From Fibrobacter succinogenes (GTDB taxonomy: Bacteria > Fibrobacterota > Fibrobacteria > Fibrobacterales > Fibrobacteraceae): a DNA stretch of 64,000 nt. The notes under the pieces are model-generated. The model saw only the letters and a program-made list of their open reading frames with translations. It searched no databases and was not told the origin of the DNA. The position numbers and the translations under genes were made by a program. Below are positions 1 through 8,471 of the stretch, one piece after another (position 1 is the first letter of the stretch; every line of letters starts with the position of its first letter). The stretch lies in contig CACXMH010000004.1 in assembly GCA_902768715.1 (NCBI GenBank), forward strand, positions 62,001-126,000. Direction: 5' to 3'.

Positions 1-1090
1 TGTAGGCCTGGATACCGTCGTCACCTGCGGTAATGTTGAACTCGCCTCCCGTAATGACAATCTTTCCCTTGGTATTGTCGGTCACGGAACCCTCATCCTC
101 CCCTTCGTCACTCTTGATCCCGTCACCATTTGTAGCCTTGATCGTGTAGATACCGCCCTCGATATCCACAGAACCCTTGCCCTTGATGGCGTTGTTCTTG
201 GCGGTCACATTCATGGTGGGCACATCCTTGATTCGCAAGTCGTTGGTGGTATGGATTCCATTGTTGTAATTGCCGGTCACCGTCAGTTTTCCGTTGCCCT
301 TGAAGGTGATGTCGTCCTTGGCATAGATGGTTGCCGAAGTGGTATCTTCCTTAGCAGAACCATTCTTGGTGTATTTCCAGATGGTGGTGCGGGTAGAAGC
401 GTCGGCAAGCTTGTTTTCTGTGCCATCTACCAGCATAAAGAACACCTTTTCGGCGCTCTGCACATAGAAGGGAGCTTCGGAGGCACTTGTCAAATCCAGG
501 CTGTTCAGGTAGAGGTAAACCAGGGCATCTGTACTGGCGGCCACCACCACCTGGAAATTACTGGACTTGCCGGAGAGGTAGTAATTGCCGGCACAGCTGA
601 TGGTCGCCATTTTCTTGTCGTTGTCCACGGTAACACAGGAATTCCCGTCGTTTTCAACAGAAAGGCCCGACTCGCTAAAGGTGAGTTTCAGATCGCCCTC
701 GGCTTCCTGGTAGGTGACCGCCTCAGTCACCACCTGCTCGATAACTTCTTGGCTAGAAGTCGGGTCGTAAACGTTGTCGTTTCCGGACGTGGCGGACTTG
801 CCCGAAGCGCTGGACTTTCCGGCTACGGTGGCGGCACAATCGCTTGCATTTGTAGTCTGGGAGCCATCGCTGCAGACATAGACCGTCGTGGTCGTAGAAT
901 CGGAAACCCCGCTTGTGCATTCAGCTGCACTATTGACAACACTTCCGTCGTTGCAAGTATAGGTGGTCACCTCTTCAGTTGTGGCGATTCCGTCGTCTTC
1001 TGAAGCCGAAGTGGTGGTATTGTCGCTACAGGCCGCCAACAGGGCAGCTGATACGATAGAAATTGGACAAATGAGATTCTTGATATACAT
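1..1090 (-). CDS. Carbohydrate-binding lipoprotein, Cthe_2159-like (3' end outside window)
   Basis: The reading frame is open from the ATG at 1090 to the left edge, so the C-terminus is missing. The N-terminus is a lipoprotein signal peptide with the lipobox LLAAC. Two similar Cys-containing segments follow (TYTCNDGS and VYVCSDGS), then a Ser/Thr-rich linker, then a beta-rich region. The last visible part has NGIHTTNDL, IKGKGSVDI, GDGIKSD and GDDGIQA, the spaced glycine/aspartate pattern of the Cthe_2159/PF14262 beta-helix carbohydrate-binding family. A surface role in binding plant polysaccharide is an inference from that family and from the likely host. The Shine-Dalgarno sequence lies inside a perfect inverted repeat, annotated separately. 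Confidence 0.75.
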   Translation of the reverse strand, partial: MYIKNLICPISIVSAALLAACSDNTTTSASEDDGIATTEEVTTYTCNDGSVVNSAAECTSGVSDSTTTTVYVCSDGSQTTNASDCAATVAGKSSASGKSATSGNDNVYDPTSSQEVIEQVVTEAVTYQEAEGDLKLTFSESGLSVENDGNSCVTVDNDKKMATISCAGNYYLSGKSSNFQVVVAASTDALVYLYLNSLDLTSASEAPFYVQSAEKVFFMLVDGTENKLADASTRTTIWKYTKNGSAKEDTTSATIYAKDDITFKGNGKLTVTGNYNNGIHTTNDLRIKDVPTMNVTAKNNAIKGKGSVDIEGGIYTIKATNGDGIKSDEGEDEGSVTDNTKGKIVITGGEFNITAGDDGIQAY

Positions 1091-1092
1091 TT

Positions 1093-1132
1093 TAAGCTCC
1101 TTTCCTATAAAATTATTTAGAAAAGGAGCTTA
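1093..1132 (-). promoter_or_regulatory. Perfect 11-bp inverted repeat that covers the Shine-Dalgarno sequence
   Basis: TAAGCTCCTTT at 1093-1103 and AAAGGAGCTTA at 1122-1132 are exact reverse complements with an 18-nt loop. On the minus-strand mRNA the downstream arm contains AAAGGAG just before the ATG at 1090, so folding would hide the ribosome-binding site of the carbohydrate-binding lipoprotein. A role in translational control is an inference. Confidence 0.5.
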
Positions 1133-1225
1133 ATTGGGGCGTTTTTTTGACTTTTTTAAAAAACTGATTTTTTTATTCGGAACTTTTTGTTCCGTTCGCA
1201 ACGAATGGTTCCAAAATATTCGAAA

Positions 1226-1253
1226 AGCAAAAGGCCCCCTCGCGGAGGCCTTT
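1226..1253 (-). terminator. Intrinsic terminator after the Lys/Ala-rich gene
   Basis: The arms AAAGGCCCCC and GGAGGCCTTT form a stem of about 10 bp with one wobble pair. On the minus strand it is followed by TTTTGCTTTT. It separates the gene ending at 1274 from the lipoprotein gene downstream. Confidence 0.75.
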
Positions 1254-1273
1254 CAGTTTCTACAAGAAACAGA

Positions 1274-1591
1274 TTACTTGGCAGCGAATTTCTTGGAAGC
1301 AGCCTTGACCTTGGGGTCGTTCTGGGCTTCCTTGATCTTCTGCTTGATGCCGTCCTCGATAGACTTCTTGAGCTTGGCGGCGAGGGCGGGGAAACGTTCT
1401 TCCAGAGAATCGCTAAATGCAGCAGGCTTTTTGGCAGGAGCGGCACCACCCTTGCGGCGGGCATCGGCGGGGCGCTTCTTCTTGGCACCAGCAGCCTTGG
1501 CGGCGGGAGCCTTCTTTTCCTGAGACTTTTCTTGGGATTTTGTTTCCTGAGGTTTGGTTTCTTGTGTTTTGACTTCGGTTTCTTCTGCCAT
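1274..1591 (-). CDS. Small basic Lys/Ala-rich protein, unknown function
   Basis: The product has 105 residues. The first 30 or so are rich in Glu, Thr and Gln (repeated QETK/QEKS units). The middle, at about 30-56, is dominated by Lys, Ala, Arg and Pro (KAAGAKKKR, PAKKPAA), and a predicted helical tail ends in KKFAAK. Such Lys/Ala-rich segments resemble histone-H1-like bacterial proteins, so nucleic-acid binding is possible, but no domain was recognised. AAGAGG lies before the ATG and a clear terminator follows. The gene is monocistronic. Confidence 0.6.
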   Translation of the reverse strand: MAEETEVKTQETKPQETKSQEKSQEKKAPAAKAAGAKKKRPADARRKGGAAPAKKPAAFSDSLEERFPALAAKLKKSIEDGIKQKIKEAQNDPKVKAASKKFAAK

Positions 1592-1657
1592 AATGTACCT
1601 CTTGGAAAATGTTAACTTGACGGGCCAAAGATAGCATTTTTTCTTTGGAAATGCAAG

Positions 1658-1690
1658 TTAGGGGCTAAGGGATTAGGATTTAGATCTGTT
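1658..1690. repeat. Degenerate heptad array over the mnmG stop codon
   Basis: On the plus strand TAG/TAA trinucleotides occur at 1659, 1666, 1674 and 1681, spaced 7, 8 and 7 bp. On the mnmG strand this reads CTAAATC CTAATCC, and the TAA stop of mnmG (1675-1673) is one of the units. Confidence 0.45.
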
Positions 1691-3598
1691 ATTTTCCAGC
1701 CAGTGATACAACATGGTGATGTCGGCGGGGCGCACTCCCGGGACCCTAGACGCCTGCCCGAGGGTCATGGGCTTCACGGCATTCAGGCGCTGGCGGCTTT
1801 CGATGCTGATAACCCCAACCTGCATAAAGTCCAGGTCGGCAGGGAGCTTCACGGACTCCATCTTTTTCTGTTCCTCAATTTCCTTGGACTGCCTCTCCAG
1901 GAAACCAGCGTAAATCTCTTCGGCATACAGGAACCACTGGTCCCGACGGGGAATGTTCCGCGCCGGAAGGGCGGTCTCGAACAGGCGTTCGGGGTCGATT
2001 CCCGGACGGCGGAGCACGTTTATCCAGCGGGTGCGGGTTTCGGCCAGAGCCTGGCCACCTTCGGAAAGGACCTGGTTCGCCTGTTCGGGCGAAGCGGACT
2101 CGGCGGTCAGGAACTCCCTAACCTCGCCCATCTGCTGCAGACGGCGTTGCCAGTCGGCGTAATCCCCGTCGGAAATCATGCCTATCTGGTGGGCCCGTTC
2201 CTTGAGGCGGGTCTCGGCGTTGTCGCTCCGGAGGAACAAGCGGTACTCGGCACGGCTGGTGAACATGCGGTAAGGTTCGTCCAGCAAGGTGGTGGTCAGG
2301 TCGTTAAGCATCACCCCCAGGTAACTGTCGGAACGGCCCAGAACAAAGGGCGGTTCATTCTTAACCTTGAGGGCAGCGTTGATGCCCGCCATTAGGCCCT
2401 GACCGGCAGCTTCTTCGTAGCCGCTAGTCCCACAGACCTGGCCTGCAAAGTAAAGCCCAGGCACGTTCTTGCATTCCAACGTGGGGTAAAGCTGGGTGGC
2501 ATCTACGGAATCGTATTCCACCGCATAGCCAATCTGCAAGACTCGGGCGCGGGTAAGCCCCGGTATTGTGTGGATGGCAGCGAGCTGGATATCCGCCGGC
2601 AGGCTGGAACTGAAGCCGTTGATATACACGCGGCCGATGTCCGCCCGTTCCGGTTCAAGGAACAGCTGGTGGCCGTCCCGGTCGCCAAAGCGGTTGATCT
2701 TGTCTTCGATGCTGGGGCAATACCGCGGACCCTTGCCGTGAATGCGCCCGCTGAACATGGGGCTGTCCTTGAAACCGCTCCTCAAGATGTCGTGGGTCTT
2801 GATGTTGGTGCGAGTAATCCAGCAGACGCAGTCGTTACGAATAAACTTGTTTTTCGGGTCACCCCAGAAGTAATTCTCTTCGCGTCCTGGAACCGTTCCT
2901 GCCAGGTGGCGGTCGCTCATGGGCCAGGGGAATTCGTCCCCACGCTGGACTTCGCATTCGTCAAAGTCGATGGTATCCGGATCCAGGCGACTGGGAGTAC
3001 CTGTCTTTAGCCTGCGAAGGCGGATCCCGTTCCGGGCGAGGCATTCCGAAAGCTTGTCGGCGCTGGGCTCCCCCACTCGCCCACCGATACTGGTTTCCAG
3101 CCCGGTGAACATCTTGGAGGCAAGGAAAGTCCCGCTGGTAATCACCAGGGAGCGGGTCACGTAGCGTTCGCCGTTCAAAAGGGTCAGTTCCAACCCACCG
3201 TCGGGCATACGCTCGAAGGCGGCAAGTTCCCCCTGGATTACGGAGAGACCAGGAAGACCCGTAATTACATCCCGTGCCACCTCGCTGTAATAGTTCATGT
3301 CGCACTGGGCACGAGGGCCCCAAACGGCTGGTCCCTTGCTCATGTTCAGCATGCGGAACTGAATTCCGGCCTTGTCGGTGAGTAGCCCCATCAGGCCGCC
3401 AAGAGCGTCGATGTCGCGAACGATCTGTCCTTTGGCCACCCCGCCTACGGCAGGGTTACAGCTCATGCGACCGATGGCGTTTATGTCCATGGTGAGCATG
3501 GCGGTCTTGACGCCCAGTTTCCAGGCGGCATGGGTCGCCTCGATGCCGGCATGGCCGCCACCGACGACAACGACGTCATATTCTGCGATAAGGGACAT
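1673..3598 (-). CDS. mnmG: tRNA uridine-5-carboxymethylaminomethyl synthesis enzyme MnmG
   Basis: MnmG (GidA) is the FAD- and NADH-dependent subunit that acts with MnmE to modify the wobble uridine of certain tRNAs. The 641-residue length is normal for the family. The N-terminus has the FAD-binding motif VVVGGGHAGIEA, followed by the family motifs MSCNPAVGG and RMLNMSKGPAVWGPRAQ, and PSLECKNVPGLYFAGQVCGTSG-type sequence lies near residue 370. The C-terminal helical domain, which contacts MnmE and tRNA, is present. The gene follows the thioredoxin-type lipoprotein by 120 bp on the same strand. The stop codon lies in a heptad repeat. Confidence 0.97.
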   Translation of the reverse strand: MSLIAEYDVVVVGGGHAGIEATHAAWKLGVKTAMLTMDINAIGRMSCNPAVGGVAKGQIVRDIDALGGLMGLLTDKAGIQFRMLNMSKGPAVWGPRAQCDMNYYSEVARDVITGLPGLSVIQGELAAFERMPDGGLELTLLNGERYVTRSLVITSGTFLASKMFTGLETSIGGRVGEPSADKLSECLARNGIRLRRLKTGTPSRLDPDTIDFDECEVQRGDEFPWPMSDRHLAGTVPGREENYFWGDPKNKFIRNDCVCWITRTNIKTHDILRSGFKDSPMFSGRIHGKGPRYCPSIEDKINRFGDRDGHQLFLEPERADIGRVYINGFSSSLPADIQLAAIHTIPGLTRARVLQIGYAVEYDSVDATQLYPTLECKNVPGLYFAGQVCGTSGYEEAAGQGLMAGINAALKVKNEPPFVLGRSDSYLGVMLNDLTTTLLDEPYRMFTSRAEYRLFLRSDNAETRLKERAHQIGMISDGDYADWQRRLQQMGEVREFLTAESASPEQANQVLSEGGQALAETRTRWINVLRRPGIDPERLFETALPARNIPRRDQWFLYAEEIYAGFLERQSKEIEEQKKMESVKLPADLDFMQVGVISIESRQRLNAVKPMTLGQASRVPGVRPADITMLYHWLENNRSKS

Positions 3599-3687
3599 AA
3601 AATTTCACGTGTATGCAATTAGCCAGGCGTTGCGGGCTGGCGACTGAAGCCCGCTAGAAGGGGTAGCGAGTCGCGTAGCACGAGCGA

Positions 3688-3703
3688 GGGGAAGGCCTTC
3701 CCC
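3688..3703. repeat. 16-bp perfect palindrome between genes
   Basis: GGGGAAGGCCTTCCCC lies 15 bp beyond the stop of the FKBP_N/thioredoxin lipoprotein, in a gap that also carries GCGAGTCGCGTAGCACGAGCG. It could act as a hairpin, but no T-run follows on the minus strand, so a terminator call is weak. Confidence 0.35.
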
Positions 3704-3718
3704 TTTGGGGCAGGAGCA

Positions 3719-5068
3719 TTACTTGTTGGCGGCGGGAGCTGCAGCAGGCTTAGCTTCGGCCTTAGCCGGTGCGGGCTGTGCGACAGCGGCGGAAGAAGCC
3801 GGAGCGTCCACCTTGGCCGTGTCAACGGCAGGGGCTTCCACCTTCCATTCCACGGGCTTGCCGTTCAAAAGTTCGGCGATTTCCTTCTTCAGGTCTTCCT
3901 TCTCGCGCTCAAAGGCGGCATAAAGCTTGTAAGAACCGTCGGGGTTCACCAGATAGACCTTGGGAACGTAGCCGTCGCTGTAAAGTTCACCGAACTGGCG
4001 GGATTCATCCCACAGCACGTCAAAGGCACCTTCGAACTTGGCATCGTCAGAGAAACGACGGATGCCGGACTTGTTGTTTCCACCGCTTGCGATAGCCACG
4101 GAGGTCAGGCCCTTGGGGTTGAATTCCTTGGCGATTTCCACCAGCTGGGGAGCGGCATGGGCGCAGTGTCCGCAGGTAGCGGAGAAGTAGAACATCAGCA
4201 GGGGCTTGCCGGCGTAGGCTTCCAGGTTTTCGGCCTTGGTAGAAATGCCCGTAGCCTTCACCTTGAAGTTAATCTTTGCAGGCATGCCGTTGGCAAGGGT
4301 TTCACCCTTCAGTTCGGCCACTTCGGCTTCCAGCTTTTTCTGTTCTTCTTGCTGTTTCTTGATAGCCTCTTCGCGGATGACCTTCATCTTTTCGTTGAAG
4401 CGCTCACCCACGGCCTTCAGGGAATCTTCGGGCAAGGTCATGGTCTTGGTAGTGTCGCGGACCTTGGCGGCAGATTCACGGACGCCCAGCACAAAGTAGT
4501 CGGCATCGAATTCCGTGTTGAACTGCTTACCGATAGACTGGAACTGAGCTCCGAACTGCATGCCAATCAGATAAGAGAATTTCTGGATGTCAGTCGTGGC
4601 ATTTCCAAGAGTCACAGTCGCTTTCGTGGGAGCCGGAGCAGCTTCGATAGGCATCGCTTTTGTCACAGAATCCACGTAGGCGCGGATTTTCGCCTGGTCA
4701 CCTCCAAAACCCGCCAAAGTAGCACTATCGGGTCTGGTCTTTTCCATGCGTTCGCGGGCAATTACAGAGAATCGGCTACCAACAGCCTGCATAGAATCTG
4801 CCGGCACCTGCATCTTGAATGTGGTATCCTTTTCGGACTTGATAAAGTCATAGACCGCTTGAACGACTACATCTTCGTGCAATTCCGAACCCACCTGGCG
4901 GGGAATCATGGTAAAGTTCTGGCCACCGAACTGGGCCCCCAGCATGTAGGCAAATTTCTGTTCGTCCGTGGAATTGGGACCGATAACAGCCTGCTTAGGC
5001 GTGCCCTGCATGTCACAGGCCGTCAGGGCCAAAGCACAAGCTCCAAGAGCAAAATATTTGGACTTCAT
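3719..5068 (-). CDS. Lipoprotein with two FKBP_N-like domains and a TlpA-type thioredoxin domain
   Basis: The ATG at 5068 is preferred because AAAGAGG lies 9 nt upstream; a TTG at 5077 is in frame but lacks one. The N-terminus ends in the lipobox ALTAC. Two repeats follow, each with a YLIG/YMLG MQFG segment and a conserved D-S-(M/L)-(Q/K)-A-V-G run, as in the dimerisation domain that precedes FKBP prolyl isomerases (PF01346). No FKBP catalytic domain follows. Instead there is a coiled, Glu/Lys-rich segment and a thioredoxin fold with active site CGHC and the cis-proline-type VPKVYLV. The tail is Ala/Pro-rich. It is likely a periplasmic thiol oxidoreductase anchored in the outer or inner membrane; the partner is unknown. 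Confidence 0.8.
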   Translation of the reverse strand: MKSKYFALGACALALTACDMQGTPKQAVIGPNSTDEQKFAYMLGAQFGGQNFTMIPRQVGSELHEDVVVQAVYDFIKSEKDTTFKMQVPADSMQAVGSRFSVIARERMEKTRPDSATLAGFGGDQAKIRAYVDSVTKAMPIEAAPAPTKATVTLGNATTDIQKFSYLIGMQFGAQFQSIGKQFNTEFDADYFVLGVRESAAKVRDTTKTMTLPEDSLKAVGERFNEKMKVIREEAIKKQQEEQKKLEAEVAELKGETLANGMPAKINFKVKATGISTKAENLEAYAGKPLLMFYFSATCGHCAHAAPQLVEIAKEFNPKGLTSVAIASGGNNKSGIRRFSDDAKFEGAFDVLWDESRQFGELYSDGYVPKVYLVNPDGSYKLYAAFEREKEDLKKEIAELLNGKPVEWKVEAPAVDTAKVDAPASSAAVAQPAPAKAEAKPAAAPAANK

Positions 5069-5210
5069 CTTTATCAACCTCTTTTAGACTAAAAGTGGCA
5101 AAATGCCATTTCTCAATGCCAAATTTAGAAAAAAAGCAAAATACAGACAAAAAATCAACGGGATTTTTTTAGAAAAAAGAGGAAAAAACAAAAAATTCTA
5201 TTATTTAAAC

Positions 5211-6611
5211 GTGGAATTTTTAAGAACCTATCAGTTGGACATAATGCTCATTCTTACAGGGATCTGTGCGATGATTACCCTGTTGGTTTTTATATCCAAA
5301 AGCATTCCGCGCCGTCGTAAAACCGCAATGATCGTTTTTGAGTTTAGCGCCACATTATTGCTTATTGCCGACAGACTCGCTTACTTCTATCGCGGCGTCA
5401 CGACTATACTCGGTTGGTGGATGGTCCGCATTTCTAATTTTTTTGTGTTTTTCCTAAGTCTTTGCATTCTGTATGGCGTAAACATGTACCTAAAGGACTT
5501 GTTTACTCACGAAGGAAAAATGGACAAGCCACCCACTCTCCTGAGGGTTACTAGCCTGTTATTGGTTATTGCATTTGTACTGTTGATTATTTCTCAATTT
5601 ACGGGACTGTACTACTCCTTTGACACAGAAAATCGATACCAGCGTTCATCGGGAATGTTCATCTGTTTTGTATTTCCTATGCTTACGATGATTTTCATGA
5701 TGGTAAGCATCGCCTATCACCGTAAATCCTTAAACAAAAGAATCTTCATCCCTCTATTCCTGTTTACCATCATTCCAATTATAGCCACCGTTATCCAGAT
5801 ATTCTCCTATGGAATTTCGCTGACCAACCTTACCACCGTGGGAATGGCGGCCATCATCTACATTTTCGCCTTACAAGATTTAAATGAATCTGTCAGACAG
5901 GCGCGTCAACACGAAATCGAACTATTGGGACACTACAATGAAGAACTCGAAAAAGCCGTAGAAGAAAGAACACAGGAACTAAAAGAAGCCAATCAAAAAG
6001 TAGAGAGTCTGTTATTAAATATCCTACCTAAGGATATTGCAGAGGAACTGGCAAAACATCCCAATAATACCATCGCTAAGGAATATCCAAACGCAACGGT
6101 TCTCTTTGCCGATATTGTAGGTTTTACAAAAATGAGCGACAAGATGTCAGCTCTGGAAACGGTTAAGCTGTTGAATACAATAGTTTCCATTGTCGATGAA
6201 ATATCAAAACATGACGGAATAGAAAAAATAAAGACCATTGGAGATTCATATATGGCCGTCACAGGACTCAACCAGGATTCCTCTGGCAGTGTCACACAAA
6301 TGGTTCATTTTGCAAAGCGACTTATCCACGACATTGAAATTTACAACAAAGAAGCAGATGCCCAAATTCAAATTCGAATTGGTATCAATACTGGAAGTCT
6401 CGTAGGCGGAGTCATAGGCAAAGCAAAATTTATTTACGATGTCTGGGGAGACACGGTAAATGTGGCCAGTCGTATGGAAAAATCAGGAGAGCCCATGCAA
6501 ATACACATTACAGAGAAATCCTATTTGCAATGCCAAAATGATTTTCCCAACGCCCGGTGCGTAGTGATGGACATCAAGGGCAAGGGTCCTATGAAAACTT
6601 ATTTTGTGTAG
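5211..6611 (+). CDS. Membrane-bound class III adenylate/guanylate cyclase
   Basis: The N-terminal half has about six hydrophobic segments, then a short coiled coil (EELEKAVEERTQELKEA), then a cyclase catalytic domain. Catalytic motifs are FADIVGFTKM (metal-binding Asp), KTIGDSYM and VWGDTVNVASRME. The substrate, ATP or GTP, cannot be decided here. The start is uncertain. An ATG at 5103 is in frame, but 5103-5210 is A-rich, encodes an odd basic peptide and would leave only 34 bp for two divergent promoters. GTG 5211 gives the N-terminus MEFLRTYQLDIML, like relatives with the same membrane domain; ATG 5244 is also possible. Confidence 0.85.
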   Translation: MEFLRTYQLDIMLILTGICAMITLLVFISKSIPRRRKTAMIVFEFSATLLLIADRLAYFYRGVTTILGWWMVRISNFFVFFLSLCILYGVNMYLKDLFTHEGKMDKPPTLLRVTSLLLVIAFVLLIISQFTGLYYSFDTENRYQRSSGMFICFVFPMLTMIFMMVSIAYHRKSLNKRIFIPLFLFTIIPIIATVIQIFSYGISLTNLTTVGMAAIIYIFALQDLNESVRQARQHEIELLGHYNEELEKAVEERTQELKEANQKVESLLLNILPKDIAEELAKHPNNTIAKEYPNATVLFADIVGFTKMSDKMSALETVKLLNTIVSIVDEISKHDGIEKIKTIGDSYMAVTGLNQDSSGSVTQMVHFAKRLIHDIEIYNKEADAQIQIRIGINTGSLVGGVIGKAKFIYDVWGDTVNVASRMEKSGEPMQIHITEKSYLQCQNDFPNARCVVMDIKGKGPMKTYFV

Positions 6612-6695
6612 TTCCATACAAGGGGACAAGTCACATTTTTTACTACATTTACCCCCGAAATTATACGGCGGCAAACCCGCCAAAAAGGAATAAAA

Positions 6696-8390
6696 ATGAA
6701 ACTCTCCAAGTACTTTTACGTGACGCTCCGCGAAACGCCGAGCGATGCCACCATGCCCTCCCACATCTTTTTGATGCGCGGCGGTTACATCAAGCCCGTT
6801 TCTACCGGTATCTACTCCATGATGCCGATGGGTTTCCGCGTGATCCAGAAAATCGTGAACATCATCCGCGAAGAAATGAACAAGATCGGCGGTATCGAGG
6901 TCGATTTGCCGGTGGTGCAGACCGCCGAACTTTGGAGCGAATCTGGCCGTTACCAGGCCATCGGCGAAGAACTGCTGCGTTTCAAGGACCGCAACAACCA
7001 CAACATGGTGCTCGCCATGACGCACGAAGAAGCCATGACCGACCTCGTGCGCTACGTGCTCAACAGCTACAAGCAGCTGCCGGTAATGCTCTACCAGTTC
7101 AAGACCAAGTACCGTGACGAAGCCCGTGCCCGCGGCGGCCTTATCCGCGTTCGCGAATTCCTGATGAAGGACGCCTACAGTTTCCACACCAGCCAAGAAG
7201 ACCTGGACCGTCACTACCAGGAAGAATACGACGCCTACCTCCGCATCTACCGTCGCGTGGGCATTGAACCGGTGGTGGTGCAAAGCGATACGGGTATCAT
7301 GGGCGGTAAGGTCGCTCACGAATTCATGCTCGACACTCCCAACGGCGAAGACTACTTGATTCTCTGCAAGAAGTGCGGCTACCAGGCCAACCGCGAAATC
7401 GCTAAGTTCCAACGCGTGCCGTTCAAGGGCGACGAAAACGCAGCCCTCGAAAAGGTCGCCACGCCGAACAGCGAAAGCATCGAAGAAATCACCAAGTTCC
7501 TGAACGTTCCGGCTGAATCCACCGCCAAGTGCGTGTTCTTCGACTTCGAAGGCAAGCTCATCACGGTCGTGGTTCCGGGCAACCTCGATGTTTCCGAAAT
7601 CAAGCTTCACAACCTCCTGAAGGCGAAGGAACTTTACCCCGCCGAAGACAGCCTCATCAAGGCTTGCGGCATGGTTCCGGGCTTTGCTTCTCCGATCGGC
7701 GCACACGACACGCGCATCATCGTGGACGAAGCCATCGCCGATTCCTTCGACCTCGTGACGGGCGCAAACGAAGAAGGCTTCCACTTCAAGCATTGCAACC
7801 CGAAGCGCGACTTCCCGAAGTTCGAAGTGGCCGACATCGCCGAAGCGAGCGAAGTCTGCAAGTGCCCCTGCTGCGGTGAACTCCTCACCGAGACTCGCGG
7901 TATCGAAATGGGCAACATCTTCAAGCTCGGCACCAAGTTCTCCGAATCCATGGGCGCGAAGTTCCTCACCGCCGAAAAGACCACCGCTCCGGCCATCATG
8001 GGCTGCTACGGCATCGGCGTGGGCCGCTTGATGGCATCCGTCGTGGAAAACAGCCACGATGACTTCGGACCGATTTGGCCCAAGTCCATCGCCCCGTTCC
8101 AGGTGGAAATCGTCCCGATCGGCAAGGAAGCTGAACTTGTGGAACTCGCCGAAAAGTTCGAGAAGGAACTCGAAGCCGCCGGCATCGACGTGCTCGTGGA
8201 CGACCGCGACGAACGCCCGGGCGTCAAATTCAAGGACGCCGACCTCTGGGGCTCCCCGGTGCGCATCGCCATCGGCAAGAAGGGCCTCGCGAACGGCGAA
8301 GTCGAATGGAAGTTCCGTAACGAAAAGGATTTCTCCATGGTCAAGGTCGAAGAGGTTGTGAAAAAGGCGAAGGAATATTTTGAGGTCTGA
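6696..8390 (+). CDS. proS: Prolyl-tRNA synthetase, bacterial type with editing domain
   Basis: This class II synthetase charges tRNA-Pro. The 564-residue length is typical of the bacterial ProS form. Motif 2 lies in the segment with KTKYRDEARARGGLIRVREF, and motif 3 is GCYGIGVGRLMASVVE. Between motifs 2 and 3 there is an insertion of about 180 residues (LNVPAESTAKCVFFDFEG through VDEAIADSFDLVTGAN), the YbaK-like domain that hydrolyses Ala-tRNA-Pro. The C-terminal anticodon-binding domain has DDRDERPGVKFKDADLWG. The gene's last codons, GAG GTC TGA, begin a repeat that continues past the stop. Confidence 0.97.
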   Translation: MKLSKYFYVTLRETPSDATMPSHIFLMRGGYIKPVSTGIYSMMPMGFRVIQKIVNIIREEMNKIGGIEVDLPVVQTAELWSESGRYQAIGEELLRFKDRNNHNMVLAMTHEEAMTDLVRYVLNSYKQLPVMLYQFKTKYRDEARARGGLIRVREFLMKDAYSFHTSQEDLDRHYQEEYDAYLRIYRRVGIEPVVVQSDTGIMGGKVAHEFMLDTPNGEDYLILCKKCGYQANREIAKFQRVPFKGDENAALEKVATPNSESIEEITKFLNVPAESTAKCVFFDFEGKLITVVVPGNLDVSEIKLHNLLKAKELYPAEDSLIKACGMVPGFASPIGAHDTRIIVDEAIADSFDLVTGANEEGFHFKHCNPKRDFPKFEVADIAEASEVCKCPCCGELLTETRGIEMGNIFKLGTKFSESMGAKFLTAEKTTAPAIMGCYGIGVGRLMASVVENSHDDFGPIWPKSIAPFQVEIVPIGKEAELVELAEKFEKELEAAGIDVLVDDRDERPGVKFKDADLWGSPVRIAIGKKGLANGEVEWKFRNEKDFSMVKVEEVVKKAKEYFEV

Positions 8391-8435
8391 GGTCGCTACG
8401 CTTTGAGGTCGGTCGCTGCGCTCCCTTTGAGGTGT
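8381..8435 (+). repeat. TGAGGTC repeats beginning at the proS stop codon
   Basis: TGAGGTC occurs at 8381, 8388 and 8404, and TGAGGTG at 8428. The first two are adjacent heptads, and the TGA stop of proS (8388-8390) is part of the second. Variants of GTCGCTNCGCT lie between the later copies. Confidence 0.5.
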
Positions 8436-8471
8436 GAGCGACGCAGGTTATAAAATGTGAAGGATGGTTCT

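Noticed and set aside
251-1003. Plus-strand open frame of 250 codons at the left edge
   Set aside because: The opposite strand encodes a lipoprotein with signal peptide and carbohydrate-binding repeats that runs off the window edge; the plus frame is its shadow.
5103-5210. N-terminal extension of the first cyclase from ATG 5103
   Set aside because: The DNA is A-rich, encodes an atypical basic peptide, has no ribosome-binding site and overlaps the region needed for divergent promoters.
6483-8057. Minus-strand open frame of 524 codons opposite the cyclase end and proS
   Set aside because: It lies opposite proS, which has full family motifs. The translation is rich in His, Val, Phe, Ala and Gly, as expected for the complement of GC-ending codons, and has no domain.
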